In this document: piece by piece, positions 35,456-46,472 of the stretch
Position numbering within the stretch: position 1 is the stretch's first letter
Layout: every line of letters starts with the position of its first letter
Assembly: GCF_963678635.1 (NCBI RefSeq)
Contig: NC_087063.1
Location: forward strand, 57,854,759-57,918,758
Direction: 5' to 3'
From: Symsagittifera roscoffensis
Taxonomy: Eukaryota; Xenacoelomorpha; Acoela; Convolutidae
DNA: 64,000 nt
Position numbers and translations under genes: made by a program
Notes under the pieces: generated by a model
The model's database searches: none
Told to the model about the DNA's origin: nothing
Seen by the model: the letters and a program-made list of their open reading frames with translations, nothing else

Positions 35456-37329
35456 GTGATTTTAAGCCGGAGGTTCTCGGTAACGCGAAACGGACTGTGT
35501 GTCAGTGTGTTATTGAACACACTGGACACCACGGTTTCAATCCAGCGTGGAAAGAAGCTTGGTTACGCTTTGTCGATGAGGACCGACTATGAGGAGACAC
35601 AAAACTTGAAGAAACATAGCGTGAAAGACTGTTCTTATCATGCCAAAAAAGATAAAATTTTAAAGAGGATTAATGAATTAAAATTTATTCATAAGTTGTT
35701 TTCAATGAAATCCGAAACGGACGACGGCTTATCGAGCTGCTCGAATTTTCTGGAACGCCCCTCGTCATATGAACTAGAATCTGACAAATCAGTTTTGCCA
35801 GAGATAGAACATTTAAAAGGGAAAATAGGTGAGGGAGATTTCGAAAAATTGCGGGACTTCCTTAATCGGAACGCAGATGTATTTTCAAAACATAGGGCGG
35901 ATATCGGTTGCTGTAACTTCGTCGAACACGAAATTGAACTAGAAGAAGGTGCCGTTCCGCACAGAGAAGGCGCGAGACGAATGACGCCACACAAGTCGGA
36001 AGCGTGCCGAGCGAAAATCGAAATGCTGCTTGAATACGACATGATAGAACCCTCGAAATCGCCGTGGGCTTGCGGGGTGGTAATGGCGAAAAAGAAAGGG
36101 GGCAGCTAAGATTTTGTTGCGACTTTCACTATTTGAACGCGGTGACGATAAAAGATGCGTACCCGATACCGCGAATAGACGACAGCCTCTCTAAGCTTGG
36201 TGATGCCAAGTTCTTCACCACATTGGACTTGGGTTCTGCCTTCTGGCAGGTCCCTCTGCGGAAGAAGGACAGAGAGAAAACCGGATTCGCGTGTGAGTTG
36301 GGTTTGTACCAGTGGAAGAGGATGCCCTTCGGCTTGAGCAACGCAACAGCCACTTTTCAAAGACTGATGGCTCAGGCTTTGACCAGAGTGACCAAGAAAT
36401 ACGGGAATCTCGTGATGTGTTACGTGGACGACGTAGTCATAGCGACACCGACCTTGGAAGACCACACTGATCGGCTCGATGAGGTCTTTGGATGCATGAA
36501 GAGAGCAGGCTTGAAATGCAAACCATCCAAATGTGAAATCCTTAGGGATTCAATCAAGTACCTGGGAAGAATGGTGGACAGACATGGTGTGAGGCCAGAC
36601 TCAGAAGCAGTAGAAGCAGTGTTGACATGGAAGGCTCCTAGAACGGACACACAGCTCCTGAGCTTCCTAGGGTTTGCCAACTACTACCGCGAGTTCATAA
36701 AAGGATATGCGGACAAGGTGTATCCCATGCAGAAGCTGATGCGCAACAAAGGGAAGAAGTTCGAATGGAACGATGAAGCAGAAGTTGCCTTCGAGAACAT
36801 AAAGCGGGAAATGTGCGAAGCGCCAGTGCTAGGCATGCATACAGAAAAGGGCATGTATGTTCTTGACACAGACGCATCGGTAGTAGCCATCTCAGGAATA
36901 TTGCATCAGGAGCAAGAATGGAACGGAAGAACGGTTCTCCGTCCCATTGCGTACGGCAGCAAGGTCTTGAGTGATACATAGATGAAATATTGCGCACCGA
37001 AAGCAGAAATGTTTGCAGTAGTCCATTTCGTGGAAAAGTACCGTGCATACTTGGGGAGCGCTCCCTTCAAGTTACGCGTGGACAACAGAGCGTTATCCTG
37101 GTTGAAGACCTACTCGATGGATCAGAGTTATATTGGTAGATGGATAGTAAGATTGGATGTCTACCATATGATAATCGAACACAGGATGCGTGATAAACAC
37201 CAGAATGCTGATAGCCTCAGCAAGAAAACTGAGTTCTATGAAAGATTGGAGCTGAAGCAAGCCAATCAGGCAGAAAAAAAGGGGGATTCTCGTTTCTGGA
37301 CAAAGAAACCTATGAAGCGCTTCCCTTAA
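35456..37329 (+). pseudogene. reverse transcriptase and RNase H of element A
   Basis: The N-terminal connector (35456-36109) ends at a frameshift in a G run near 36100; RT continues in the frame 36064-36981. RT motifs: TTLDLGSAFWQVPL, MPFGLSNATATFQ and the catalytic CYVDDVVIA near 36420. The thumb is followed by SFLGFANYYREF, then RNase H with VLDTDASV, KAEMFAVV, LRVDNRALSW and QNADSLSKK. An in-frame TAG at 36979 lies within RNase H where an acidic codon would be expected. The catalytic residues are otherwise present. Order RT-RH is that of Ty3/Gypsy. Confidence 0.93.
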
Positions 37330-37337
37330 CGAGATGG

Positions 37338-38276
37338 TTGGACAAGTCTGGACATCCAATTCCAGGACACCCCGAGTTACCTGTAGAAAAAGCAGCCGAG
37401 ATAAAGATCCTATCCAAGGAGGACCCGGTCCCCTTGGATCTGTTGCTGCGCTCGGATCTGGTCCAGCAAGAACTCTCTCGCATGAACATAAACAGCCTCT
37501 CATTATTGGATAAAACGGTGCAGGTCACACCGCAAGTGATGCGGATGCTGGGTGGATTGTTAGAAAGAGAAGTGACCAGAGATGACCCCGAGTGGACAGC
37601 AGCTGTGGCATCGCTAACAGTCAGTGAGAAGGTGAAGATCATGCCGTCCAGACGACAACACGAAGAGAACGAGAGGGATTGTAGGACAATAGTTCAGCAA
37701 CTAGTATCCTCAATACCCCACGAGATTTTAACCAGTACTTCTTACGGACGGAAAGAACAGGGAAGCAGTACGCGAAGGAAAACCGTTACCTTCGTGGACC
37801 AGGATAAAGAAGGTGAGAAGGTAGAACAAAACCTGCTGCAAGATTGTTTGTCCGGGGAGATGAACGATGAGAAGAGCCAGCAAGTACAAGATCAACACCC
37901 GGGACAAGAAAGTTTGTCCGGGGAGTCTGAGATAGATGAAAAAGTTCCTGATGAGAAACAGGACCTGGGGAACAAGGTTTTGTCCGGGGAGTTCAGATGG
38001 ATGGGAGGAAGACACAGATATGATCTGGAGGAGCGTGCCGACTCCATCACAACCTCTTCAACAGATGACATTTCCCGAAACTCAGGAATTGACACCTATT
38101 CAGACAGGAACTCGAGCTCGGGATCAGAACTGTCCGAACTAGCGATCCACACACTACTAGTGGAAACTCGGGCAAGGGATCTGGACAGAGAGGTGTACCA
38201 GGATCCTGACAGTGATCGCTACCTTATACCAAGCGAAAGAATCTATGCGACGCAGCGGATGATTTGGAGACAATAG
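37338..38276 (+). pseudogene. 310-residue linker between RNase H and integrase
   Basis: A hydrophilic segment without a recognised fold: a helical first third (SLSLLDKTVQVTPQV), then acidic and Ser-rich sequence. It contains three copies of a LSGE peptide, each encoded by the DNA string TGTCCGGGGAG (37849, 37915, 37981), the same string as next to the 3' LTR. Most Gypsy elements have only a short tether here. The frame shifts at its end (38264-38276) into the integrase frame. Confidence 0.65.
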
Positions 38277-38910
38277 CGGTATCGAAACGTTCGATAAGTC
38301 TGTTGCCGCAAAAAGAGGTAGTCAGGATTGATCTTCAGCCGTTCAAGCAAGAAACACAGCCGCTGGCGAAGATTTGGTGCGTTACGATGGAAGAAGTCAC
38401 ACACCAGCCCAATGAGCTGAATAGTCAGATGAGGGTCATGAAGACGTACTTGAAGGCGAGATACAGACTCTCGGATCTTCTCAGGGCACAGAGAAATGAT
38501 CGCATGACAAGCAACCTGAAAAGGTGGATCGAGAATGGTTCTCCGTATAAAGGGGACCCCGAGGAAGATAGTTATCGTATTCTGAGACAGTACTTCATGC
38601 AGAAGCAAGGGAGGTTATATTTGAACAAGGACGGGATTGTGGCTTGCAAAAGAAGAGAAGAAGACATGTATAACGCAATAGTGCTGCCGCAACTCTATCA
38701 GACAGAACTACTATTCAGGTCGCATGATCAGATGGACCATCAGGGGATCGACAAGGTATATCAGAGGATCCTGAAGCGCTTCGAGTGGCCTGGAATGAAA
38801 AAGGCATGCGAGAAGTGGGTAACACCATGTCTGTCATGCCAACAGGTCGAGGATCCAAGGAAGTTGCGATTTCCTTTACAATCGATCGAGTCGTCTGAAT
38901 TCAACGAGGT

Positions 38911-39231
38911 GGTGCAGATAGATCACCAAAAGATATGCATGACAGACAGTGGTTATAATCAAGTCTTGGTCATGATAGATCACTTCACGAAGTATGCAGA
39001 GGCCTCGGCGGAAGAGACGTGCGACTACCAGATCTGGGGTGGTATGATACAGAGATGAAATATTGCGCACCGAAAGCAGATATTTCGTCACGCAATATAT
39101 CATCGAGGTGATGCAGATAGAGGTGATGCAGATAGGTGATGCAGATAGATCACCAGAAGATATGCATGACAGACAATAGTTACAATCAGGTGCTGGTCAT
39201 GATAGATCATTTTACGAAGTATGCAGAGGCC
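38911..39231 (+). repeat. partial duplication inside the integrase core
   Basis: 38911-39004 and 39138-39231 are near-copies with several substitutions. Between them lies a 40-nt piece resembling the RNase H region (ATGAAATATTGCGCACC, also at 36982) and three short tandem GGTGATGCAGATA units. The differences between the copies suggest a mosaic of two templates rather than simple slippage. Confidence 0.8.
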
Positions 39232-40680
39232 GTGCCCTGCATAACTGCCTCGGCGGAAGAGACATGCGACCACCTGATCAATACGTGGATAGCGAGACAT
39301 GGTTGTCCGATGACGTTTCAATCAGATAATGGAACACCTTTCGTAGGAGAGCTTACGAAAGAGCTTATGAGACGCTCACAGGTTGCTCAGGCTCACTCCA
39401 CGACATACCACCCCAGACGAATGGCTTAGTGGAAAGACAGAATAGGACGTTGGTGTCGATGCTGAGGGTATATTGTTCCAGGTACATGACCGATTGGGAC
39501 AGATACCTTCCGCAGGTGATGAGAGCATATAACAGCACGCAACACTCCACCACCGGAGTCAGTCCACACATGATGCTAACTGGACACGAGAAGTCTTTAC
39601 CCTTAACCTTTTTCTACCCAGAGTATGAGGGAAAGAAAACGTCTCCACAGGTCTATGTGAGGGATGTGATCAGACGTCAACAGGAGTTGAACGATTTATG
39701 CAGACGAAATACTCAGCAAGCACAGCAAGCCAGAGGAAAAAATTCGACAAGAAAGCAGCTGGTGCAAAAGCTTACAAGGTGGGAGATTAAGTATGGGTAT
39801 TTCAGAACGTTATACCACCGAAAGGAACGAAAAAGCTCCTAAAAAAGTGGAGGGGACCCTTCATGATTACGAAAGTGCACCAGGAGGGACGCTTTTATAG
39901 ACTGAATACTGGCCGAGCCGCCCACTACGAGAACATTAAGCCACACAATCCATCGACAGAAGACTGGTGTATACCTGCAGACATGGAAGAAGGGGATTAT
40001 CTAATGATGGATCCTGCTTGTGAGGTCAACGAGAAGGGCACCAGGGAGAAGAACGATGGAAACGAAGTCGTGGAGGAAGGAACGGATACACGGCTGGACC
40101 TGGATCCAAACGAGGTCATCGGAGCGGACGATGAAACCTTACCCTACGCAGAGGAGGATTGGCAGGATCCCGAACAGATAGAGGTTCCCAAGAACTTGGA
40201 ACCGGATCTTCCGTTCACGATACAGACTCGTCAGAAGGACGGGACAAAAACAAGAAAGAAATATAATCCTTACGGTGATGACTTTGTAGTGGATAGGACA
40301 GATCTGAAGAAGATAGTGGAAGAAATGGTGGGTCTAGAAGGCATAACAGTCTCACAAGACATCGACATAGTAGATGATCACTACCAGGAATGGATCGAGG
40401 ACAGGTCGAAACCCGAAGTAGAATTCGACGAGGAGCAATTGGAGTCCTACGAAGAAGATCTCACAAATCTGCGAATCTTGGAGTGGCTGAACGAAATGAC
40501 ATCAGACCCTAAAGAGACCAGCGTCACGATTCAGGACGTAGATCGTGAAAGCATGAAATACATCAAGACCGAACGAGATGATCCTTCCTGGGCTGCCCAG
40601 GAAGGACAACTACTCATTCCAGCTTCTAACCTCGACTTGATACCCGGTATGCGATTGAAGGGGACGTCGATGGATATTTT

Positions 40681-40692
40681 TGTCCGGGGAGT
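40681..40692 (+). other. internal copy of the PPT-like string in pol
   Basis: TGTCCGGGGAGT followed by GGGGGTAGGA near the end of pol. Its first 12 nt equal the string directly before the 3' LTR (50769-50780). Element B has the same string at the same place (63034-63045, complement). Confidence 0.5.
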
Positions 40693-40737
40693 GGGGGTAG
40701 GACTTACCCACACTGAAAACCTGATACTAAAAAATAA

Positions 40738-41301
40738 AGAATAGCAAGAGAGACAGGAGACTTAGAAGCAGAAACAGGCGAAGAACCTAAGAAACCTGAC
40801 ATAGGGAGGGTAGTTGAGTCATATTTGAACTTACCAAATGAATATTCAAGTAACATAATACTAACAGACAGTGATTTTATACTCACAAATAGAACATGTG
40901 CGATAGCAATCACAGGAGACATGAGTTTTAGGACAGCGTTAGCGGCAGTTTTTAAGAGAGAATATAAAAACATAGAGTTCCTTTGGAAGCAACGACCAGG
41001 AGTAGGGGGCGTAGCAGCCTTACCTCCGGCGGCGTCACAGATACCGGGAAAATATCTATGCTTCTTGGTAACGAGGGCGACGGAGAAGCAGCACGTGGAC
41101 CCAGAGAACCTAGTCTTGTCCTTGACGAGGTTGAGGGACTTCCTCGTGGAAATTGACGTGAGGGAGCTCTCGCTTCCAGTGTACGATCCAAACAGAGGAC
41201 GACTGCATCCTCGGGAATTGTACGCGCTTGTCCACGTGATATTCTCTGATACTAATATACAAGTATATTTACATAAGAAATATTACTTAAGTATAGGCTG
41301 A
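40738..41301 (+). CDS. accessory ORF 1: macro-domain protein (element A)
   Basis: Open from 40738 to TGA at 41299; about 187 codons, but no ATG precedes the domain, so the start has been lost here (element B keeps it). Two features mark a macro domain of the OARD1/ALC1 type, which binds or hydrolyses ADP-ribose conjugates. First, AIAITGDMSF then AAVFKREY corresponds to the conserved loop before the FK(K/R)-F helix. Second, GKYLCFLVTR, then SLTRLRDFL and LSLPVYDPNRG, then a helix and YALVHVIF, follow the family order of strand, helix and SMP-type strand. Catalytic activity cannot be judged, since the GCG loop reads YDPNRG. It overlaps or abuts the end of pol and precedes a 400-nt gap. Confidence 0.72.
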   Translation, partial: RIARETGDLEAETGEEPKKPDIGRVVESYLNLPNEYSSNIILTDSDFILTNRTCAIAITGDMSFRTALAAVFKREYKNIEFLWKQRPGVGGVAALPPAASQIPGKYLCFLVTRATEKQHVDPENLVLSLTRLRDFLVEIDVRELSLPVYDPNRGRLHPRELYALVHVIFSDTNIQVYLHKKYYLSIG

Positions 41302-41708
41302 GTGACGTGCGAGAGGGTGTTAGGCTAAAGACTAAGTTGGATATAATGTATGTAATGTGTGATATGTGTTTTATGTTATGTTATGTGTTATGTTATTAAG
41401 ATCCTGGGTAAGAAGGGGTTAGTGGCCAAGAACAACTGAATGACGATCTTAGGAAAAGATCCAAAGTTTGGACTGTCCAATCTTAGGTCGAATTCCAAAA
41501 TTTTAGAGACCGATTGATTTTAATAAATTTTAGGATAGAAATTTTCTTATCTGACTGTTTTTAAATAAAATTTAACGATATCTGTTAAGGTGAAATTGAC
41601 AAGTGTGATATTCGTGACTTCTTTTCTAGATCCTGATTGATCATTTAATTGCTCACTTGAGTCAAAACCTTCAAATCAAATCAAATCAAATCGAATCTGA
41701 AGAACAGT
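41302..41708 (+). other. gap before the SGNH gene, with a candidate splice acceptor
   Basis: AT-rich, containing TGTTATGTTATGTG repeats and, at 41613-41629, a strong acceptor-like GTGACTTCTTTTCTAG 80 nt before the next ATG. A short CAAAT reiteration follows. Element B has an acceptor-like TTTTACTTTCAG at the matching place, which suggests a spliced or trans-spliced mRNA for the downstream ORFs. Confidence 0.55.
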
Positions 41709-44027
41709 ATGGAGAATTTCAACTTGGATGAGTTGATGGACCTGACAGAGGCATATGTAGGACCGGTGATAGATGCGATCTATCGTCGGCTAATGGATCG
41801 AGACTTTGCTCTGGAGGACCCAGAGGTAGTCAAGTTGCTGACCGCCCTGATCAACATCTTGGGGCATGACAACCGTGGGGACCGCCCCACGGAAGTCCTC
41901 TTGATGGCAGCATATGGAGAGAGGGGAGTGCTAGACCGCCCGAACATGAGAGTCATGAGATGGAGAAACGGGGCTCTCTCAGGGAGTGACTTGGCGAATG
42001 AGCCTGGATTGGGAAGTTCTAGGACTTACCAACCAGGTGAAAGGCCTATGCCCTCCAAGCCCAAACCTGGGCTGACGAGAATGCATCAGGAGATGAACAG
42101 CGAGGCTGCCTCGTCTGGTTCACCACTGAGAGCAGCTGTGCCATCAAAGAGGGCGAAAGTGGGACAAAAGGTTCAGACGAACCAAACCATGCAAGATCTG
42201 GATGGGATGAAGGATGAACTGGAAAGGACGAAAAGGGAGCTGGACGAGATGACCAAAACCATGCTCATTACGGAGGAAGTTCGGGACATGTGGAAAATTT
42301 TTTTCGAAGACTGCAACAAAAAGCAGGGTCAAGAAATTGAGCGCTTGAGGCAGCACTACAAGGAGCGATCGGAACGGAGGGCGTTGACAACGGCCGTGGA
42401 GAAAGCGATACCTGCAAGGAGTATTCCTCGTGGGCAGTCCCCGATGGAGCTCTTGACGCCTCGAGAAATGAGTCAGACAACGGAGACACGGCTCCCGACA
42501 GCGACAGACCGAGTGAAAATCCCGGACCCTAGTGACACCTTGGGTGACCTTGTCGTGGAACAAACGGTGAGGAAGTTGATAGAGACAGCTGGACGACTGG
42601 TCGCCAACAAGAATGCGCCAGGTTCCGGGGTGACTGCACCCTATGGAACGATCGACGACACGGGCAGAGTACGACTCTCCCAGACCGTGATCAGACAGGG
42701 GATAAGTGACGTGACGCCACTCATGGGGAGCTTGAAGGCCCCAGAGAGAAGAATACAGAAGATGCCAGCGAAGAAAGTGTCACGTGTAATAGACGTACAA
42801 AAGAACAATCAATTGAGATATAATTTTACGGGAGTTCCGGAGACAGATCCGAGAGCTTGCTTCAATCGAGCGACTTGGAACCCGGCAGTAAACCTGCAGC
42901 AACCGCCACTGGGGACATCACATCTGATACTGGGAGACAGCTTGGTCAGAGTACTATCGAATTTGAGGACCTCTTGGGTCACCACGGTGATGGCCTTCGG
43001 AGGCGCGACGATAGCCCAGTTATATCGAATGGTGGAACTAATGAATCCAGGGAGGATCCCCAATGTGATGATCCTGGTTGGAACAAATGACATCAACAGA
43101 GGTTCGGATGAGCAGGAAGCACTATGGGAATCAATGATGGTGTGCTTGTTTACTACCCTCTGGCAGAAATTCAATTGCGCGGTACTGACCGTTTGCACTG
43201 TCTTAATGAACACGAGGAGCTTGACAGCAGCAGGAAGAAGGCACAACGAAGGAGTCGTCAGGTGGAATAACATCTTGAGGAATCTCGCAAGTCGGAATGC
43301 CGGAAGAATGATCCTCATGGACATCGAACATGAGTTGAGAGCTATGGATCAGGCCAAACTGACCACGGACGGCATCCACTTCGATAGTATCGAAGGACAG
43401 GCTTGGTTGAATCGAGTCTTCCAAGAAGGGTTGGATGAACTAGAGGCGGAACTCTTTGACACAGGAGTGCTAAAGGAAGAAGGGACAGCGAATGACGCGG
43501 TGATTACCACCTTTGTGCCTCCTAGCCTGGAAACACGCTTGGGGATGGTCCCGGCCGTCACGAAATACAAACAACAGAGCTCCAGCGAACCAGGTCAAAG
43601 AACTGACGTACAGGATTGATTGGGAGAAGCGCCGATGAGGAGGACCATCCATCCTAGGAGAAGAATAGGACCTGTCAACCCAATTGAAGAGACAGCCAGC
43701 ACCTATAGATCGGACACGAGATCGGAGACGACAAGTACCAGTCGAGAGGAGAGACGCCCGGGCAGAGGCTCGTTGATGTGGTCAAGACACATACCATCTC
43801 CCTGGAATGTATACAAAGACGATTTAATGAAGCTAGATCTACAGAGGGTAAGCTTCATCGAAGATGCAAGGAGGATGCTGAATGGAGCGACGCTATCCGT
43901 CAGCAGACTGTACTCGATAACCGGCGTAGACTGGTTGATAGCCACTAGCATAAATTTCAGCTCCACGACAGCCTTGAGATTTGCTGACCTAGAGGGACTG
44001 CCTCTAACAACACAATGGGACCAGTGA
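41709..44027 (+). pseudogene. accessory ORF 2: coiled-coil/SGNH (GDSL) hydrolase (element A)
   Basis: ATG 41709; one in-frame TGA at 43617; stop at 44025. N terminus: a small helical region with YRRLMDRD, then Pro/Arg-rich linker, then a coiled coil (about residues 165-225). SGNH blocks: LILGDSLVRVL (block I Ser, about residue 409), FGGAT (block II), ILVGTNDINRG (block III Asn) and TDGIHFDS (block V Asp/His). The complete Ser-Gly-Asn-His set suggests an active esterase or lipase. After residue 620 comes a region ending in VDWL, which also occurs in element B and so is part of the same protein (about 770 aa). GDSL esterases are known as ORF1 of several non-LTR clades and as ORF3 of some rotifer LTR elements; membrane interaction has been proposed for them. 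Confidence 0.82.
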
Positions 44028-46472
44028 ACGCGAGAACATTGCAAAATGTGAGATTGAATCATGATGAAGTGAATCGAGAAGAGAGACCTGGAAGATTTCT
44101 AGTGACAAGGGCGCCGATTGGACAAAATGAAATATGTTCAGGCAAGTGAGCTCACCCCCAGGTCATGTAAAGGAGAGAATATACCCAATACTAGTGAATC
44201 AAGATGGTGATGTCCAAAGATACGGCGGGTTGAAAGCGATAAAGAAAGATTCGACCATTTTCGCCGCCTATGACAAAGCAGAAATGAGGAAGGCCAAGAT
44301 CATGATAGTAGCGAATTCAGAGTTCATTTATACCTCCAAGTCTCTGTTTTGGCGGGACGTTATATTGTTGGCAGCGGTCGATCTGGACCTACTGCAATCG
44401 GTATCTCTCGCTATAGGGGTACAAAGACAGACGGACATGAACCCAATTACGATCGTGTTTGCTGGCATCAATGACCATCTACACAGTGGAGGTTTTCTGA
44501 GCAGACTCAGAGATCTTACAGCGGCAGAGAATGCTGTGTGGCCAGCGATATAAGATATCCTGGAGTCGATGGGTGAAGTGGTGGATGCGACGAAGGAGGG
44601 GTCGTTCACCAAAGTGACACCGAGAGTAGTATTTGCGTTGTCCCCGGGGTCTGCACATCTCCCGGATGGACTGAAATTCGTGTATGCGATTGTGACCTTG
44701 CTTTCGGAAAAAAAATATGATGTGATCATATCAGCCCCAAATCGCATGGTAGGGATGGAGAACTTGAGGCCACTCAAGGCTGAACTACCATCAGTGTGGT
44801 CAGATATCTCGAACGCGATGAGAGGATTCAAGGACCATGCGCTGCACATGTTAGTGTTGGACGAGGTGCTGGGGTTGGAACTGTCCAATTTCAGTCGACA
44901 GCTCAAACTGAAACCGGGAATAGACGACGACCATCAAGTGATCGTAGCGATGTCCAACGACTTATGGTTCCGAGCAATGGAAGTGACAGGTGAAGACACG
45001 AGAAGGAAAAATTCACTAGAGACTAGAGCTCATTTGGAGGCGATGGTTTTGAGAACCAAGCCGGAAGCCAACCAGTGGCTACACCTAAATCCTCGAGTAG
45101 CGGCATTGGGTGCAGATGCTTTTGCGCAAGGCCCTGTGATGATCACGAAGATCCATGCCTACTTGTTAAAGGAGGTGAACTTGGCGGAAAATGCCGAAGA
45201 AAAGACCGCTGAATTTGTAAACAGAATGTGTCAGATTACCCTAGAAACCTTTTGGACCCAGGAAGTGAAGGGACAGGAAGGCTTTGAACGGACAGACAGC
45301 ATGCTGGAAGGGTTGAGAGCCGGATGGACCGCGTCCTTCTTGGCAAAAGTCTACCCCAAAGTCTCTCATTTTTTGATTAAGGAATTCCTCCAAGCAGTAG
45401 TGGAAGTGTCAATAGTGGAACTACTAGCCTTGTTCGTGACTTTTGGAGCATAGAGTTTCGTGAAAGGACCGGCGATGCTGCTCACCGAAGGAATCCAGAA
45501 CCTGCGGTTAGATGGGCTTCTAACACTGATTGCGATTACCCACGGAAACTTGGGAGGACTGATGAAATTTTCACGTTGTCCAGAGCAGATGAGAGAGAGA
45601 GTGAGGAATTTAGATATGAAGAAATCCACGGACTCAATAAGATAAGAGACCTGAGACGTACCCTTATCCAATATCTCTTACAACAAAATCGCTTTGGAAC
45701 GGGAGAAGATGAGACTATCGAAAGAGAAGAAGATGTTAGACGACATGTTGGAGGCATGTCCCTGTTAACCGATCTGAGCTTGGCTATGAGAACTGATCCC
45801 TCAGCACTGATCAGAGGAGCCACAGAGTTTGTGACAGTGATCTATGGACCAGCAGTCACGTTTGCGTTCCCTGACGTTAAGGTGGAGGCGTATAGGAGGT
45901 CGGTGCTGCACCTGAACCTCATATCAGCAGTGGACGGTAGTGTACTGAACTGGTGTGAGCAGCACACATTGCGGGAGCTCATGAGTGAAGATCTGTTATT
46001 TGCGTTATTTGAGATGACAGTCATCAACTTTGACGATCAGTTCCGTGATCGCATGGGAGAAGTAGAAAGAGGACACATCGAGGTGTTTCCAAAGCTCTGG
46101 AATCTGAGACCCTATGACAAGACGAATGATGAAATGAGCAGAGTTCCTCGTCTCACTGCAGCATATCACAAGGTGAGAGAAGAGACGAAAGACTGGGGTG
46201 ATTACGAGAAGCTGCCGGAGGCAATCCCTGAATTCCCTCTGACAAGGAGAATGTTGCTCGGAGCAGTCTCCGCGGTACAAACTCCTAGGTTGAGAGCATT
46301 CGAAACCAATGAAAGGAGAATAAGGAATTTCGTAGCAACGATGGATACATACTTTGTGGGAAGAAATGCCGCTGTGTTACAGTACACACGATTTGCCTAT
46401 ACGGATCAAGCGACGAGAAGGCGAATAAGCAACGCAGCGACTCCCAAGCCTGGAAGATTTGATGAGGAATAG
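44015..46472 (+). pseudogene. accessory ORF 3: second SGNH-like protein plus helical region (element A)
   Basis: ATG at 44015 lies inside the last codons of ORF 2 (13-nt overlap, different frame). Frameshifts near 44,140 and 45,580, TAA at 44551 and TAG at 45451 break it; it ends with TAG at 46470. N-terminal third: IMIVANSEF, then VFAGINDHLHSGG and VVFALSPGSAHLP, resembling SGNH blocks I and III (GxND) with the catalytic serine motif rearranged. The rest is mainly helical, with an ITHG motif and VIYGPAVTFAFPD. Every segment has a counterpart in element B. Family not recognised beyond the SGNH-like resemblance. Confidence 0.68.

Larger units (their letters stand above)
38264..40744 (+). pseudogene. 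integrase of element A, rearranged, with acidic tail
   Basis: HHCC zinc finger (HDQMDH near 38728, CLSC near 38830), then a DDE core: first Asp in VVQIDHQKICM, duplicated at 39138 onward; second Asp in FQSDNGTPF near 39320; Glu in the VERQNR motif near 39430. A missing C in the run near 39413 and a missing base in the A run near 39738 shift the frame, and TAA at 39795 cuts the GPY/F-like domain (WRGPFMIT near 39850). Beyond that, 39863-40744 is a tail of about 250 residues rich in Asp/Glu, ending in MDIFVRGVGVGL. The same ending occurs in element B, so the tail belongs to pol. Confidence 0.88.

Noticed and set aside
35689-37048. Long antisense frames opposite RT and RNase H
   Set aside because: Shadows of the conserved sense frames; no motif and not preserved in meaning.
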